DNA of 64,000 bases from Delphinapterus leucas (GCF_002288925.2 NW_022098049.1:231919-295918); one strand, 5' to 3'. Positions 11,882 to 22,975 are shown, counted from the first letter of the stretch. Numbers and translations: made by a program. The notes: generated from the letters alone by a model not told the origin.

Positions 11882-12740
11882 AAGGCATCAGAGAAGGCAC
11901 CTCAGCAGAAAGCAGGGGGAAGGGAGGAGGGTGCTTAAGGAACAGTGTCGTCACAAGGTGAGTATGAGCTCCCATGGAAGTATCCACTGGAGCTGCAACT
12001 GAAAACGAGTGGTGGCTGAAGGGCTATGGCATGAAGACACCAAGGGCACCTGCTAGAAGTACAAAGGATGTTCTAAGGCGTTTAGGGTTGGAAGCAAGGA
12101 GACCAGTTAGAATATGAAAGTAATAAAGGACGCACCCCTTTGTGTCTTTTCAACCTTTTCTCTCTCCCTGAAACACTTTCCCCTCATTGTTTACTTATCT
12201 CTACCTTTTTTTCAAAACCCAAGGAATAGGCATAGCCTAGAATAGTGCCTGACGCAGAGTAGGTGTTAGTACTATTAACTGCATAAACAGCTAGCATATT
12301 TTTGTGATCTAAAATGTGCAAAGTCATTGAATTTAATGCCCATAAAACCGTTATTACATGCGGTAATAAATGAATATGCCTCCGTTTTATAGGCATATTC
12401 ATGTGTTAGTTTAAGAAAGCTTACGGAATGTGAAACACTGTTCTGGGTTATAGAAGATGGTAAGGAATTCCATCCCCAGGAAGGTTAAATCTTCAGCTGA
12501 AGAGCTCACAGTAAGTGGAAAGGAAGTGAACTCAGTGATGTTTTCCTGCATCCCTTCTTGTTCTTTGATTCATAATCATTCCAGTTAATAAACTCCCAGC
12601 CATCTCATCAATCTTTACCTCCTGCACCACACTGTGAAGTTTTCATTTGTCACAGAGTTATGATACTCTACATTTTCACCTTTTATATTTATCTTTGTCT
12701 TTTCTCTTCAAATGATCCTCTTGAGATCAAGAATTATGAT
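11882..12740. other. Mostly unannotated; weak MIR/L2-like traces
   Basis: The stretch 12230-12402 has faint features of an antisense MIR or L2, and 12405-12530 ('gaagagctcacagtaag') of antisense L2, both too diverged to call alone. A perfect hairpin lies at 12370-12402. Confidence 0.35.
12370..12402. repeat. Perfect inverted repeat, 12-bp arms
   Basis: Arms atgaatatgcct (12370-12381) and aggcatattcat (12391-12402) are exact reverse complements around the 9-base loop ccgttttat. No U-tract or other sign of function. Confidence 0.95.
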
Positions 12741-12754
12741 CTTATGATTTTCCA

Positions 12755-12815
12755 TCACTATATTGTACACCTGTAACATATAATATTGTACAGCAACTAT
12801 ACTTCAATTAAAAAG
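12755..12815 (+). mobile_element. L1 3'-terminal fragment
   Basis: 'ttgtacacctgtaacatata' followed by 'caactatacttcaattaaaa' matches the very end of many artiodactyl L1 copies. Short remnant. Confidence 0.5.
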
Positions 12816-13044
12816 TTTTGACTAAAATAATAGCAATGCAAAAGTATAGACTTGTGGACAAATAATCTTTTGTAACAGTTTTTTGGGGAGTGAGGTTTGA
12901 CTTCAGAAATTTGGAAGTGGCTAGAGGAGACCATGTTTAGTAAAAGACATGCAACCTTGGCCATATCCAGACCCATCCTATCCACCTGTTGTCACTCCAC
13001 TCAATGTAACAGTCTCCAAAATGCCTCTAGCAAATATGTCTAAA

Positions 13045-13352
13045 CAGCACTGTCCAACTGAAATATAAAGTGGTTCTAAAAATGTAATTCACAGGGGTGA
13101 TTCAATTTTTCTAGTAGCCGCAAGTAAAAAGAAATGTGAAATTAATTTTAATAATATACTTTAACCCAATACATCTAAAATATTATTTCTGCTTGCAATA
13201 AATATGAAAATTATTAATGAGATATTTTACATTTTTATCACAGTCTTCAAAATCTGGTGAATACTTTATACTTTTGGTGCATTTCAATTTGGACTACACA
13301 TTGTAAGAACTCAGTAGCCACATGTAGCTAGTGGCTACCATTTGGATAGCTG
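13045..13352. mobile_element. Non-autonomous hAT-like DNA transposon
   Basis: Starts cagcactgtccaa and ends ttggatagctg, near-complementary terminal repeats. The interior has 'ttctagtagccgc' and 'gtagccacatgtagctagtg', typical of the mammalian 'tagccacatgtggctagtgg' MER elements. I see no clean 8-bp TSD. No transposase. MER name not assigned. Confidence 0.65.
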
Positions 13353-13854
13353 TCATCAGTCTAGATTTCTAGACTGATTTCTACAGCTGATATTTCCTGT
13401 GTGTGTATGTGTTTGTGTTTCTGTCATACATTTTTTCAGCAGCTTCCCTATGGTCCCTCATTCTTTTTGATGTTAAACTTCCAAAATAGGAACATGGACC
13501 TTAGCCACAATATGTATGTATATTCAAATGACATCACATATAATTTTCTGTGCAGAATGGGCTCTCAGTGAGTGTTACTTGACTGATAAGTGTCTGCATG
13601 TGCCCATACAGGAATATATGGGGTTTTCTGTATTCAAAAACATCTAAAAATAAACATCTATCTCTTCACACAGAAAGATCTTAAGGAAGTGGGCACCGTG
13701 TATGGCTTCAGGGAAATGATATTTTTATAAAAATTGTGTTTTATTCTTTAGGTAGTGATAAATGAAGACTTCTTATTTCTTTCTTAATTCATGACCTGGA
13801 CAGAGCATGTGAGTGGATGTGGATTTTTCTGTCCTTTTTGCCGGAACTCTAGTT

Positions 13855-14005
13855 GTATACTGGGAAAGACCAGGGTCTTGGAAACAGATGGGCTAGAGAT
13901 TAAATCCTGTATCTTCACTTTACTAGCTCTGTGACTTTGGGTTTTTTCTTTTTTCTCTATAAACCTCAATTTCCTCATTTGTAAGGCTGAGATATTCCTG
14001 TTGGT
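13855..14005 (+). repeat. MIR SINE
   Basis: 'actagctctgtgactttggg' followed by 'aacctcaatttcctcatttg' is the MIR core in sense orientation. Confidence 0.75.
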
Positions 14006-14243
14006 TTTACTCTTAAAAGCATCTTGAATCCCATTCTTTTTCTGAGACTCTAGCCCTGCCACCTTAGGTAAGCAATTGTCAACTCTTTTACTAATTTTCT
14101 AAAACTATAGACCTTCCTGTATTTACTTATCCCCCACCTACAAAGTATTCCTACACAGTACAAATCTGTTTTTCGCATTGCTTCTTAATGACTTTTAGTC
14201 GAGATGGTCCACTTGTTTCTATTGAGAATGGATTTTCATTTTA

Positions 14244-14259
14244 GCCACCAGGAGGTGCA
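14244..14259 (+). promoter_or_regulatory. CTCF-like motif (sequence match only)
   Basis: The 16 bases 'gccaccaggaggtgca' resemble the CTCF core (CCACCAGGGGGCGC) with two substitutions in the GC part. Matches of this quality occur by chance, so this is a candidate only. Confidence 0.25.
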
Positions 14260-14439
14260 AGTGATCTATATATCAGTTAAACCCCACTGGCTCTTCTTCA
14301 CCAACATTTTTATTTCCCCTTGATTATTATTATCGGTCTCAAGAGAAGCAATATTGTGTAACTCTAACTTTGAGTAAAATATCCTTTAAAATAATTTTTA
14401 AAACTAGCCAATTTACTTCACTGATCATAGAATACCTAG

Positions 14440-14975
14440 TACTTCTAACCCTTTTTCAGATGTTAGAAGAGGATTCTAGACAGATGATCAGGAGCAAAAA
14501 TCAAATCATTTCACTTGTCTGTTGAAAATGCACAGTGGTCCCTCACACACTTTGGTCTCATTCTTTGCCTATTCAACTCATCAATCCCCACAACTGGACA
14601 CAAGTTCTGTGTCCCTCTGAGCTCATCGCTTGTTCTTTCCCAAACAAGTTGTAATGTTGACCTATGTTTTCCATCAATTCTTCCTTGATTATGTGATTTT
14701 ACTCTGATTTCTTCTGTTTTAGATGACCTATATAACATCATTTCATGCCCATTTGCCTCATATAACCTGATTCAATCTTCCATTCATGAAACCATCACTG
14801 AATCAAATTCTGTGACTGTTACTGTACTACCAAGCTCTTGCCATCCATCTCCAAATACTCAGTTGAACTATTTTGATTCACTGATGGGGATGTTATATTG
14901 TACTATTTGTAAGTCTTTTTATGTGCTTACTGTTGTCTCCCCTAAGGAATGATAAATTCTTAAGTGACACAAAAA
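14440..14975 (+). repeat. L2 LINE fragment, sense
   Basis: Shows the usual L2 3' landmarks in order: a 'tggtccctcacacactttgg' block, a 'gaaaccatcactgaat' block, and 'tgtctcccctaaggaatga' near the end. Untranslatable. Confidence 0.5.
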
Positions 14976-15120
14976 TTATCTCTTTTTTTTCTCCTTTTTT
15001 TTGTGATGTGAGCAATTCCTTGAAGATTGTTCTACTCATCGTAAGAACTTACTATTTTGGGAATAAATGAATGTATCATAGTTTTGAGTACCCATTATTT
15101 CAGGTGAATAAATATAGAGT

Positions 15121-15258
15121 CCCTTCCTTCCTTCCTTCCCTCCCTCCTTCCTTCCTTCCTTCCTCCTTTCCTTCCTCCCTCACTCCCTCCCTCTCTCCTC
15201 TCTCCTCCCTTCCTTCGTCCCTTCCTTCCTTCCCTCCCTCCAACTTCCTGACTTCCTT
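15121..15258. repeat. (TTCC)n pyrimidine-rich simple repeat
   Basis: Imperfect CCTT/CCCT units on the plus strand form a strong polypyrimidine tract. The frame at 15071-15280 (Ser/Pro-rich) is this repeat translated. Confidence 0.95.
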
Positions 15259-15404
15259 TTCTCCTTCCACATTGTGCTAATATCTTAGGCTAATGGAAGA
15301 GCATGTGTTTCTTTCCACATAGAGCTTGGGAAGAGAAGCAGTAACAAATGAGTCACCAACTAATAATTATTAAGAAGACAGATCTTATCAAAATAGAGAG
15401 ATAT

Positions 15405-15848
15405 GCATGGTAAGCAGAACAGTGGTTCCTCAAAGACATCCTAACCTATGAATATGCTACCTTACATGGCAGAAGAGACCTTGTATGATTAAATTAAGGA
15501 TCTTAAGCTGGAGAGACTATCATGGGTTATCTGTGTGAGCCCAATATAATCACATAGACTTTTATGAGGGAGGCAGAAGAGTCTGAGTGAGAAAAGGACA
15601 TGTGACGACAGAAACAGAGACTGGAGTGATATGGGGTCATGAACCAAGGAAAGCAGGCAGCCTCTGGAAGTTGGAAAAGGCAAGAAATGAATTCCTCCCT
15701 AGAGAAGGAAGGCAGCTCAACTGACATCTTCATTCTAGCCTAAAGATGCATTTCAGACTTCTGTTCTCTAGAAGTGTAAGAAAATATGTATGTATTGTCT
15801 TAGGTCACTAAGTTTGTAGTACAGGAGCAATAGGAAACTAATATAACA
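15405..15848 (+). repeat. MaLR-type (MLT1-like) LTR remnant
   Basis: Typical order: 'aagacatcctaacctatgaa', 'gattaaattaaggatcttaa', then 'aggcagcctctggaagttgg', then 'gtcactaagtttgtagtaca' near the 3' end. Old solo LTR without internal sequence. The antisense frames at 15489-15733 are chance. Confidence 0.7.
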
Positions 15849-15984
15849 TGTAATATTTAAGTTTAGGTTTCTGATTTGTGGAAAAAAAAATTTCCTTTCT
15901 CATTTTGACCCATTATTACCACTCCCCAGAAAGCATAACTAATGCAGAAAATACATACACTGAAGAAAGGCCCACTCACATACA

Positions 15985-16265
15985 CATGGTTATAAAATTC
16001 ATATATATCCTCTTACACAAATGATACCAAATCATTCACACTTCTTCATAATTTCTTTTTTTTAAACTTCAGAATCTATTGTGGACATTTTTTTTTCTAT
16101 TTCAGTAACATATTGAGTTATCTCATTCCCCTTAAGAACTGCATATTCCTCTGTAATATGGATACAACATAACTTTGCTAAACAGTTTTCTTGTTGATGA
16201 TCATTTAGATTGCTTGCAGTTGTTCAAATGATTAACAGGGTTCTTCAATGGACATTCTATGTCAT
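15985..16265 (-). mobile_element. Old L1 fragment, antisense
   Basis: Reads 'aactgcatattcctctgtaa', then 'gttgatgatcatttagattg' and 'gcttgcagttgttcaaatga', a degraded antisense L1 ORF2 end or 3' UTR. Confidence 0.5.
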
Positions 16266-16616
16266 TGAGAATTTGTGGAACGATAATCAAGGAAAAACTG
16301 TTTAGAAGAGCAAAATGAAAATATTTATTAAACATTTAAGTGGTTTTGGAATGTTCATACCTTGCTAGTTTACATTAATTTTTCCTTCTACTTGCTGGAA
16401 AATACAAGGAATAGTCAGAAAAAAATACAGCTTGATAACTAGGGTGATCACATGAGAGAGATGGCTGGACAAAATGCAGAGGGTAAAGTCGGTTATCTCA
16501 AGATATGGTATGCATGGACTATTTGATCAAATCATTGACAATATGATGTGTTAGATACTTCATACATCTATATGTATATGTGTGTCTATAAAATCTTAAT
16601 TTAATTGCATAAAGCT

Positions 16617-16642
<26 letters not shown>
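16617..16642. repeat. (TA)n microsatellite
   Basis: About 13 TA units. Confidence 0.93.
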
Positions 16643-16647
<5 letters not shown>

Positions 16648-16664
16648 TCATGTACTTACAATAA

Positions 16665-16775
16665 AACTAAGGCTTTTGAAGATGAGGATGTTGCCCAGGA
16701 GAATACACAGCTGATGAAGTTGTGCAGTTGTGAGCTGAACCCAGGTTTGAATGATACCATATTCTGTCCTCTTTG
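16665..16775 (-). repeat. MIR SINE fragment
   Basis: 'gaagatgaggatgttgccca', 'gaatacacagctgatgaa', then 'gaacccaggtttgaatga' follows the antisense MIR order. Confidence 0.6.
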
Positions 16776-16779
16776 GGCC

Positions 16780-17670
16780 TTTCTTCAGTGGTTCCAGACT
16801 GGTTCAGAGTTGGGCTTATCCATCAAGTGGTGAATAGGTACTTTCTTCCAATAGAACAAAATGCTGAAGAACCTAGATGTTGGAGTCAGGTAGACATTTG
16901 ATGTTGGGAGTGTGTGTGTGTGTGCATGTGTGCATTCATATTTCTGAGCCTTTCATGGCAGTTTTGTAATTGCTTATATCTAGCTCCCATTGACCTATAA
17001 TTCCCTACAATTCCCTTTTCTTTTGCTCATTCCTCCCTCCTTTCTCCCTCGTTCCTTTCTCCTTCTTGCCTCCCTCCCTGTTTCTCTCTTTATTATTAGC
17101 AGATATTCATTGTTGTTACCAATTACATTTTCCTGCTGGTAAGAATCAAATGGAGAAGCATATATATATATAGCCCCTGCTTTTTTCTTCCACTTTGGCA
17201 TTAGCCATATAAGCCTGAGTTTTAATGATCTATTGTATTGTATGGTGAATTACTTTGTTAGATGTTACCTTGGAAATACCTGCAAAACTGCAATCTCTAC
17301 AGAATAAATGTAATAAGCACACATAGTAAAAAGTAGAATAAGGCCAATATATGTGATGAAAGCTAAGTGTATTTATTCTGAATCAAGTGTCCGCCTCCAA
17401 TATTTCAACTTTGAAAAGGATCTCAGAAAATAGAATGTTCCACCTTGAACCATAGGGTAGAATGGATCCATTCAAAATATATCTTATTGTGTGATCTTGG
17501 TTGCTGAAAACTTATTGATTCTCATCCCAATAATCGGGTGCATCTTGTGAAATACCAAGGTGCTCAGCTGATCAGACAAACACATCTCCTTACGGGCCCG
17601 TCCTTTCAAATGATTCTTATTGTACTTACACCAAACATCTCGCCCTCTATCATTTTCCTCTGTGTTGTAA
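16780..17670. other. Unannotated DNA with simple-sequence tracts
   Basis: Short GT tract near 16910-16925, CT-rich stretch 17030-17095, short TA tract near 17160-17172. No gene or family recognised. Confidence 0.45.
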
Positions 17671-17674
17671 TTGC

Positions 17675-17830
17675 TAAGGCTGGGATTCTGGTTTCAGACA
17701 TATCTGTACTTAATCCTGCTTCTGACACTCATTGGATGCTCATCAGCCATTTATTCATCCTCACTAAACCTCAGTTTCCACTTAAGTAACTCAGGAGTGT
17801 TAGCCCTGCTTATATTAGACAGTCTAAACT
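17675..17830 (+). repeat. MIR SINE
   Basis: Sense MIR: 'tcctgcttctgacactcatt', then 'actaaacctcagtttccact'. Diverged. Confidence 0.55.
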
Positions 17831-17831
17831 C

Positions 17832-18560
17832 CCAGCAATTATAGGAAACATGGAGGAAATGTCTCTGAGTTTGTCAGAGTTGCTCTTAGCCCTCTCTTGT
17901 GCAAACAGGTCATTGAGTCATGTCTGAAATATGACCGGATAAGGACTGAACAATTGCTTTGCCATTTTCAGCCAAGCTTTGCTCATGGCTGTGTGTACAT
18001 TGACAGTTCCCTTCTTCCTCTCTCTCGTACCCTGATCTCATACAAAAAAGGTATATGAAGACTATAATACAGAGAACCAGCCCTTAATTAGCTCATCATC
18101 TATAACATTGATGTTTTCATTGCCAGCTGTTATTAAATCCCCCTCATCTGTGAGACTGGCCTTCCATAAAGAGCCAGACTGGATACTTTTAGGGATCACC
18201 ATTTGGGACAAACTATGCTGTAATTGCACTTGGCCTGCCACACACATTCTTTCACATCCCAGATCTTACATCTTCTCTACCTCTTGGGAGTAGCATCTTT
18301 CTCTTAGGATGCAAATACTTGAAAGAAAAATTGAACTCATGATGCATGAACAAAACCTCAGAAAGTTCTATATTTGAGTTGTGGGTATATATATGAATAT
18401 GTCAGTAATTATGAGCCTCATTTATTATGAATCATTTTATAGATGTGGGCAGAGGGAAATTTTGAAGGTAAAGAAGAAGCATACGGAAAACAGATGCTGA
18501 ATAGTCAGGATTTCTGGGTCCCGATAAAAGCTTGTGAATTATTAACTACAATGACCTGTT
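17832..18560. other. Unannotated DNA
   Basis: No recognised element. Two opposed 61-residue frames overlap at 18062-18293; neither resembles a known protein. Confidence 0.45.
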
Positions 18561-18564
18561 CGTG

Positions 18565-18785
18565 AACCTAGAATGAAGGTAATAAGAGTGACAGTATTTA
18601 CTGTGCATTTAGTATACACCAGATACTGGGCCACACAACTGAAATATATCTGATCCCCACAGTGATTCTGGAAGGAAGGCATACTCATCATTATATATAT
18701 CCCTACTTTGTGAACAGGTAAATTAAGACTCAATAAATTGATCACAGTCACAAAGATGGTGTTGCTGGGATTCAAATGCTCAAGC
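18565..18785 (-). repeat. MIR SINE, antisense
   Basis: Near full-length antisense MIR: 'ttactgtgcatttagtatac', 'gatccccacagtgattctgg', 'ttgctgggattcaaatgctc'. Confidence 0.7.
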
Positions 18786-19142
18786 ACTTTATGACCCTGA
18801 CACTGGATTCAAAAGGAAAAAGAAAAAAGTATGAAAGCTAGGACATTGAGAGAGTGAGAGAAGATAGAAACCTATCACAGCAACCTTTTAATTTTTCTTC
18901 AGAACAGGACCCAGTTCGAAGTGAAATGTTTCTATGACAAGGATGAAGTACAGTTATGAGAACAAAGGCAATGTGGGATTAAGGAGAATGATTTAATAGA
19001 GGAACTAGGATTTAGCAACATCGAGAAACTGGCCTCATCTTATAAATAACAGGGTAGAGCATTTACCAAAAACACATAGTTAAACAATAGAAAGGATGCT
19101 AAAGAACCGTGAGCTAGGATGTGCATGAGTGGGAGAGTTAGT

Positions 19143-19291
19143 AATTTCAGGGAGGCACACACATGGAGCCAGCTGCAGACAGGAGGATGACAATGATTAG
19201 AGATGATTCCAAGGTGTATTAGAAAAAGTCTTCACTTTTTCCAGCAGGAGGGAGCAGCAGAACCAGCTCTTGATTAGGCTGGAACCAGTGG
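19143..19291. repeat. Unassigned repeat, copy A of a local pair
   Basis: Homologous, at roughly three quarters identity by eye, to 20346-20497. Shared blocks include aatttcaggga, cacacacatgga, tgattagag, agaaaaag and ttccagcaggaggg. Flanks on both sides do not match. No family recognised and no ORF. Confidence 0.8.
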
Positions 19292-19774
19292 TGTTTTTCA
19301 TGGATTATCCAAGTTTCCGTTGTGCTTCATTTTTCTGTTGTTGTTGTTACCTATTTTCTTTGCCCTTCCTCTAACAAAGGGTCTGACAAAAGAAGAAAAA
19401 TCCAAGTTTCAAGTTGATAGCTTTTTAGGAAGTACACATAATTGTTAAGTGAACCCAGGACCCATTGGCTCTATCATGAGCGAGATATGGGGATGTGGGG
19501 TAGAAGTTTGAAATGTACACACTTAATACAACCAGATTTGCAAAATGAAGAAGAAGAAAAGGAGAAAAGGAGAAGAAAGAGTAACCTTACACTTCTCTAT
19601 ATTTAAAATAAATTTCCTCAATCTCCCTTTAAAACCTTATTTAGAAAAAATAACTTTAACATACCAATTCAAAGTAACAGTCTCTTCCACTTTGTAATAC
19701 TTTCATTTTACATTAATATTCTTTCAATTTAACGTTCAAATTTCCTGCCAGAGCTGATTTTTCTCCTCCTCATA

Positions 19775-19900
19775 AGTTGCCTTGTTGCAATGGGTAAATT
19801 ACTTTATCTCTGCCTCAGTGTGCTCATCTGTAAAATGGAGAAAAAATTACTTACCTCATAGGATCTCACCAGATAGTTTCAGTTAAATATACACAAGCAT
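19775..19900 (+). repeat. MIR SINE
   Basis: 'ctctgcctcagtgtgctcat' and 'ctgtaaaatgg', then 'cttacctcataggatc', is the central MIR text in sense orientation. Confidence 0.75.
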
Positions 19901-20345
19901 CTTCAGGATTCAGAAACCTTGCCTATTTAGCATGTACTTTCCATACATTTTTGGACTTAAGTAAGATTGGAAGAGTATAGTGTATAACCAACTCAGTGCG
20001 TGCTGTTTTTCTTTCTCCTTTTCTTTTCCTGGAATTAAGTCTTTCACCTCTCACCGTGTTTTTGAAGAAGATTAGGGAAGGGGGTATGTGTTGAGGTAGA
20101 ACCAGGTTGAAAGAGCAGCAAGTAGAAATGTAGGATTCAATTCACCAATCTGATAAACTGGGAGGAGCTCTATATTGCCAGTCTACTGATTAAAGCTTCT
20201 AAAAGTGTGGTTTTCCAAAGATTGTGGCTGATACTTTACTTAGGGATGTCTGTAAAAAAGGAGGGGCCTAAAGCCCTCAAAGTAATATCTACTACCCACA
20301 GGACATCTTGCAGCTTGGAAAGAAAATCTGATGATCAAACTAAGC

Positions 20346-20497
20346 AATTTCAGGGAAGTCACACACATGGAAGAGACTCCAGAAAGGAGGTCATCAGTGA
20401 TTAGAGTGGATCCCAGAAGTGTATCAGAAAAAGCTGTCACTCTTTCCAGCAGGAGGGGTACAATAGAGACAGCTCCTGATTAGCCAGGGGCCAGTGG
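20346..20497. repeat. Unassigned repeat, copy B of a local pair
   Basis: Same orientation as 19143-19291 and about 1.2 kb downstream; see that entry for shared blocks. Divergence indicates an old event. Confidence 0.8.
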
Positions 20498-20569
20498 TTT
20501 TCCCACATCTGGGAAAACACTTCAATCTCCTCTAGCAGAATAGGTCATTGCTAACCTTTCCATGAATCA

Positions 20570-20980
20570 GTTTCTGTATTAGTTAGGTAATGCTGTGTGG
20601 TAAAAAACCACCTCAAAAGTTCATGACTTGGGCTTCCCTGGTGGCACAGTGGTTGAGAGTCAGCCTGCCGATGCAGGGGACATGGGTTCGTGCCCCGGTC
20701 CGGGAAGCTCGCACATGCCGCGGAGCGGCTGGGTCCGTGAGCCATGGCCGCTGAGCCTGCGTGTCCGGAGCCTGTGCTCCACAACGGGAGAGGCCACAAC
20801 AGTGAGAGGCCCGCGTACCGCAAAAAAAAAGTTCATGACTTAAAATGACAACTGTTTATTTGGTTCATGATTTGAGTCAGGGATTTGGACTATGTTACTG
20901 GACTTGGCTGGGCTCACCTGTGTGTCCAAAGTCAATCTCTAGGTCATCTGGGAACTGGTAGGTATAAGGGGAGAATGTGG
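20570..20980 (-). repeat. Possible MaLR-type LTR remnant split by a SINE
   Basis: 'gtattagttaggtaatgctg' before the SINE and 'aaaatgacaactgtttattt' after it resemble the opening of antisense MLT1-like or related elements. Family uncertain. Confidence 0.4.
20630..20826 (+). mobile_element. CHR-type SINE, short form
   Basis: Complete short copy with tRNA-like head (A box tggcacagtgg, B box ggttcgtgccc), body ending 'gagaggcccgcgtaccgc' and A tail. A perfect 15-bp TSD, aaaagttcatgactt, lies at 20615-20629 and 20827-20841. Inserted in an older repeat. Confidence 0.97.
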
Positions 20981-20984
20981 CATC

Positions 20985-21384
20985 CACCTTAGTTATGAAA
21001 TTTAAGGGGGCACAATAACGTCTCAGTAGTTGAGATAAATAATACTATAATGATGGGTTTTAAAATATTGAAATTCATGCAAAAATCCATGATGAATACA
21101 GTATAAAATTTTAAATAAAGAAAGGGTCAGGAGTACTCATTTTTCCTTTTGTCTCAGGTTTTTAATATGGCTCAGCATGGAAACATTTTATTTAAACATC
21201 TAATATTTGTTTGTCATGATTTTTAAATTAATTTTTATTAAAAAACATTACATTAAAATATGATTTTTCTTAATTACTGAGTTTTTTGTGCCCTTTTAAA
21301 TTTTGCTTAGGAGGTAAGTAACTCACTCATCTCATCCTAGGATGTGGGTGAGGAAGTAACCTGATCTGGTAGTGAGTAAGCACG
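20985..21384. other. Unannotated AT-rich DNA
   Basis: No recognised element. Confidence 0.45.
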
Positions 21385-21625
21385 AGGGTTTTAGATCCAG
21401 ACCTCCTGCATTACACCTCACTTCTCGGTGTTGTTGCTCTCTTTATTCGTGCTGTCAAGCTTTTCACAAATTACTTAATCCTGGATTCTCAATTTTCCCC
21501 TCTATAAAATGGGAGTAAAAAATAGTAGTCCCTTAGGGGAGTGTAAGAATTGAATGGGTTAATGCATGAATATATGCAGAATGAATAGAACCGTCCCGGG
21601 GACATAGCGTATACTTAAAACGTGT
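21385..21625 (+). repeat. MIR SINE
   Basis: 'cacaaattacttaatcctgg', 'cctctataaaatgggagtaa', then a 'gaattgaatgggttaatgca' block in sense order. Confidence 0.7.
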
Positions 21626-21682
21626 TAGTGCTGAGGATTAAGACTATGTCTGTTCTGATGCCAACCTAAGGCAGATGTGCAG

Positions 21683-21820
21683 AGTACCTCTGTATTAGGG
21701 AATGATCTGCTTAGTACCTCAGCATCAGGTACTGCTCTGTCTAGTACTTCAGCATCAGGTACTAGTGTGCCTAGAACTTCAGTATCAGGTATTGATCTGC
21801 CTGGTACCTCAGTATCATTA
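21683..21820. repeat. 30-bp minisatellite, about 4.6 units
   Basis: Units start at 21683, 21713, 21743, 21773 and 21803 (last partial), each like agtacctcagcatcaggtac plus ten bases. Units differ at several positions but keep exact 30-bp spacing without indels. Because 30 is a multiple of three, both strands have an open decapeptide repeat: STSASGTALS-like forward and DAEVLDRAVP-like reverse. The forward frame has no ATG near its start (it opens at GTG), and there is no splice or promoter context. I read it as a tandem repeat, not a gene. Confidence 0.92.
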
Positions 21821-21933
21821 AATGTCAAATACCTTCTTCTCACATATGTTCCTCTTACTTCCAAATACGTCTATGAAAGACATAGTTTCATTTCTGATTT
21901 TGTGATTTGTAACTTCCATGTGAACCTTTAAAA

Positions 21934-22090
21934 CAGTGTTTCTAAACTGGCTGAACATTACAGACATCTAGAAAGATTTTTAAAATCCTGATGCCCAGGC
22001 TGCACCCCAGAAATTAACTAGACTCTTTGTGGGAGAGCCCTAAGCATCAGTATTTTATTGTCAGCTTCCAGGTTAATTTGAGACTTACTG
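21934..22090 (+). mobile_element. MER5A-like hAT-Charlie element
   Basis: Opens cagtgtttctaaactgg; interior 'ttttaaaatcctgatgccca' and 'ggctgcaccccagaaatt', then 'agcatcagtattttattg'. Classic MER5A order, non-autonomous. Confidence 0.85.
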
Positions 22091-22119
22091 CCTTAGGGGC
22101 TGCATGTTATCCCACAGGG

Positions 22120-22275
22120 TACAAGTGTGGGGCTCAGGCAGACAGGAGCTCCTTTCCAAGTTCTGCCTCTTGCTGACTGGGTGAACTTGAGCTTAAAGAG
22201 TCTGAACCTCTTTCCTCTATGATAATAAGAAAAACTATTGGGGTAAGGATGTGGTATACAGTAGGTGTACATTCT
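22120..22275 (+). repeat. MIR SINE
   Basis: 'aagttctgcctcttgctgac', 'tgggtgaacttgagc', then 'gaacctctttcctctatga' in sense orientation. A CT-rich stretch follows at 22310-22380. Confidence 0.65.
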
Positions 22276-22444
22276 ATGTTGCTTTTCTCTATCTTCTCCA
22301 CATATACTATCCTCCCTTCCTCGGTCCCTCCCTCCCTCCTTCTCACTCCCTTTCTACTGTTTTTTCTCTTTTTCCCTTCAGTCCTCAAGCATTTATTAAG
22401 CACCTACAATGAAACAGGATTTGTACTATGCCTTGAGAATGCAG

Positions 22445-22755
22445 ATGAATGACCCACACTGTATGATCTCACTGAGGGAGGGGAAATACAGGATAATGAA
22501 TACCAGTGAGGACGTATGTTAAATGCTACAAGTAAAATGGTTCTGATATTTCAGAACCTCTTAATGTAGACCCTTGTGGGAAGTCAGACAACATTAAGAT
22601 TTTTCTGAGCCTGGGCAAAACTCTCTTTGAAATAAATACTGAGAAATAGGCAAAGGACTGTTTCCATTTGGGGATAAACCAGTAAACAGCAAAAAAGGAT
22701 GATAATCTTCTCCCACTGTTTGAATAACAGAAGAAAACACACAGTCAAGAGTGAA
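22445..22755. other. Unannotated DNA
   Basis: No recognised element between the MIR/CT-rich region and the next SINE. Confidence 0.4.
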
Positions 22756-22758
22756 CGC

Positions 22759-22975
22759 GGGGACTTCCCTGGTGGTGCAGTGGATAAGACTCCATGCTCC
22801 CAATGCAGGGGGCCCGGGTTCGATCCCTGGTCAGGGAACTAGATCCTACATGCATGCCCCAGCTAAGAGTTTGCATGCCACAACTAAGGAGCCCGAGTGC
22901 CGCAACTAAGGAGCCCACCTGCTGCAACTAAGACCTGGCACAACCAAATAAATAAATATATATATATTTTTAAAA
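22759..22975 (+). mobile_element. CHR-type SINE, variant with GGGGACTTCCCTGG head
   Basis: tRNA-like head gggacttccctggtggtgca with B box ggttcgatccc. The body contains repeated 'ccgcaactaaggagccc' units and ends 'acctggcacaaccaaa' with a (AAAT) and (TA) tail. Possible TSD aagagtgaacgc (22747-22758) against aggagtgaatgc (22976-22987), two mismatches. An older type than the GC-rich short copies. Confidence 0.88.

Noticed and set aside
15071..15280. Ser/Pro-rich small protein
   Set aside because: Direct translation of the (TTCC)n simple repeat.
21683..21820. CRISPR-like array
   Set aside because: The 30-bp units are directly adjacent with no spacers, and the genome is mammalian.
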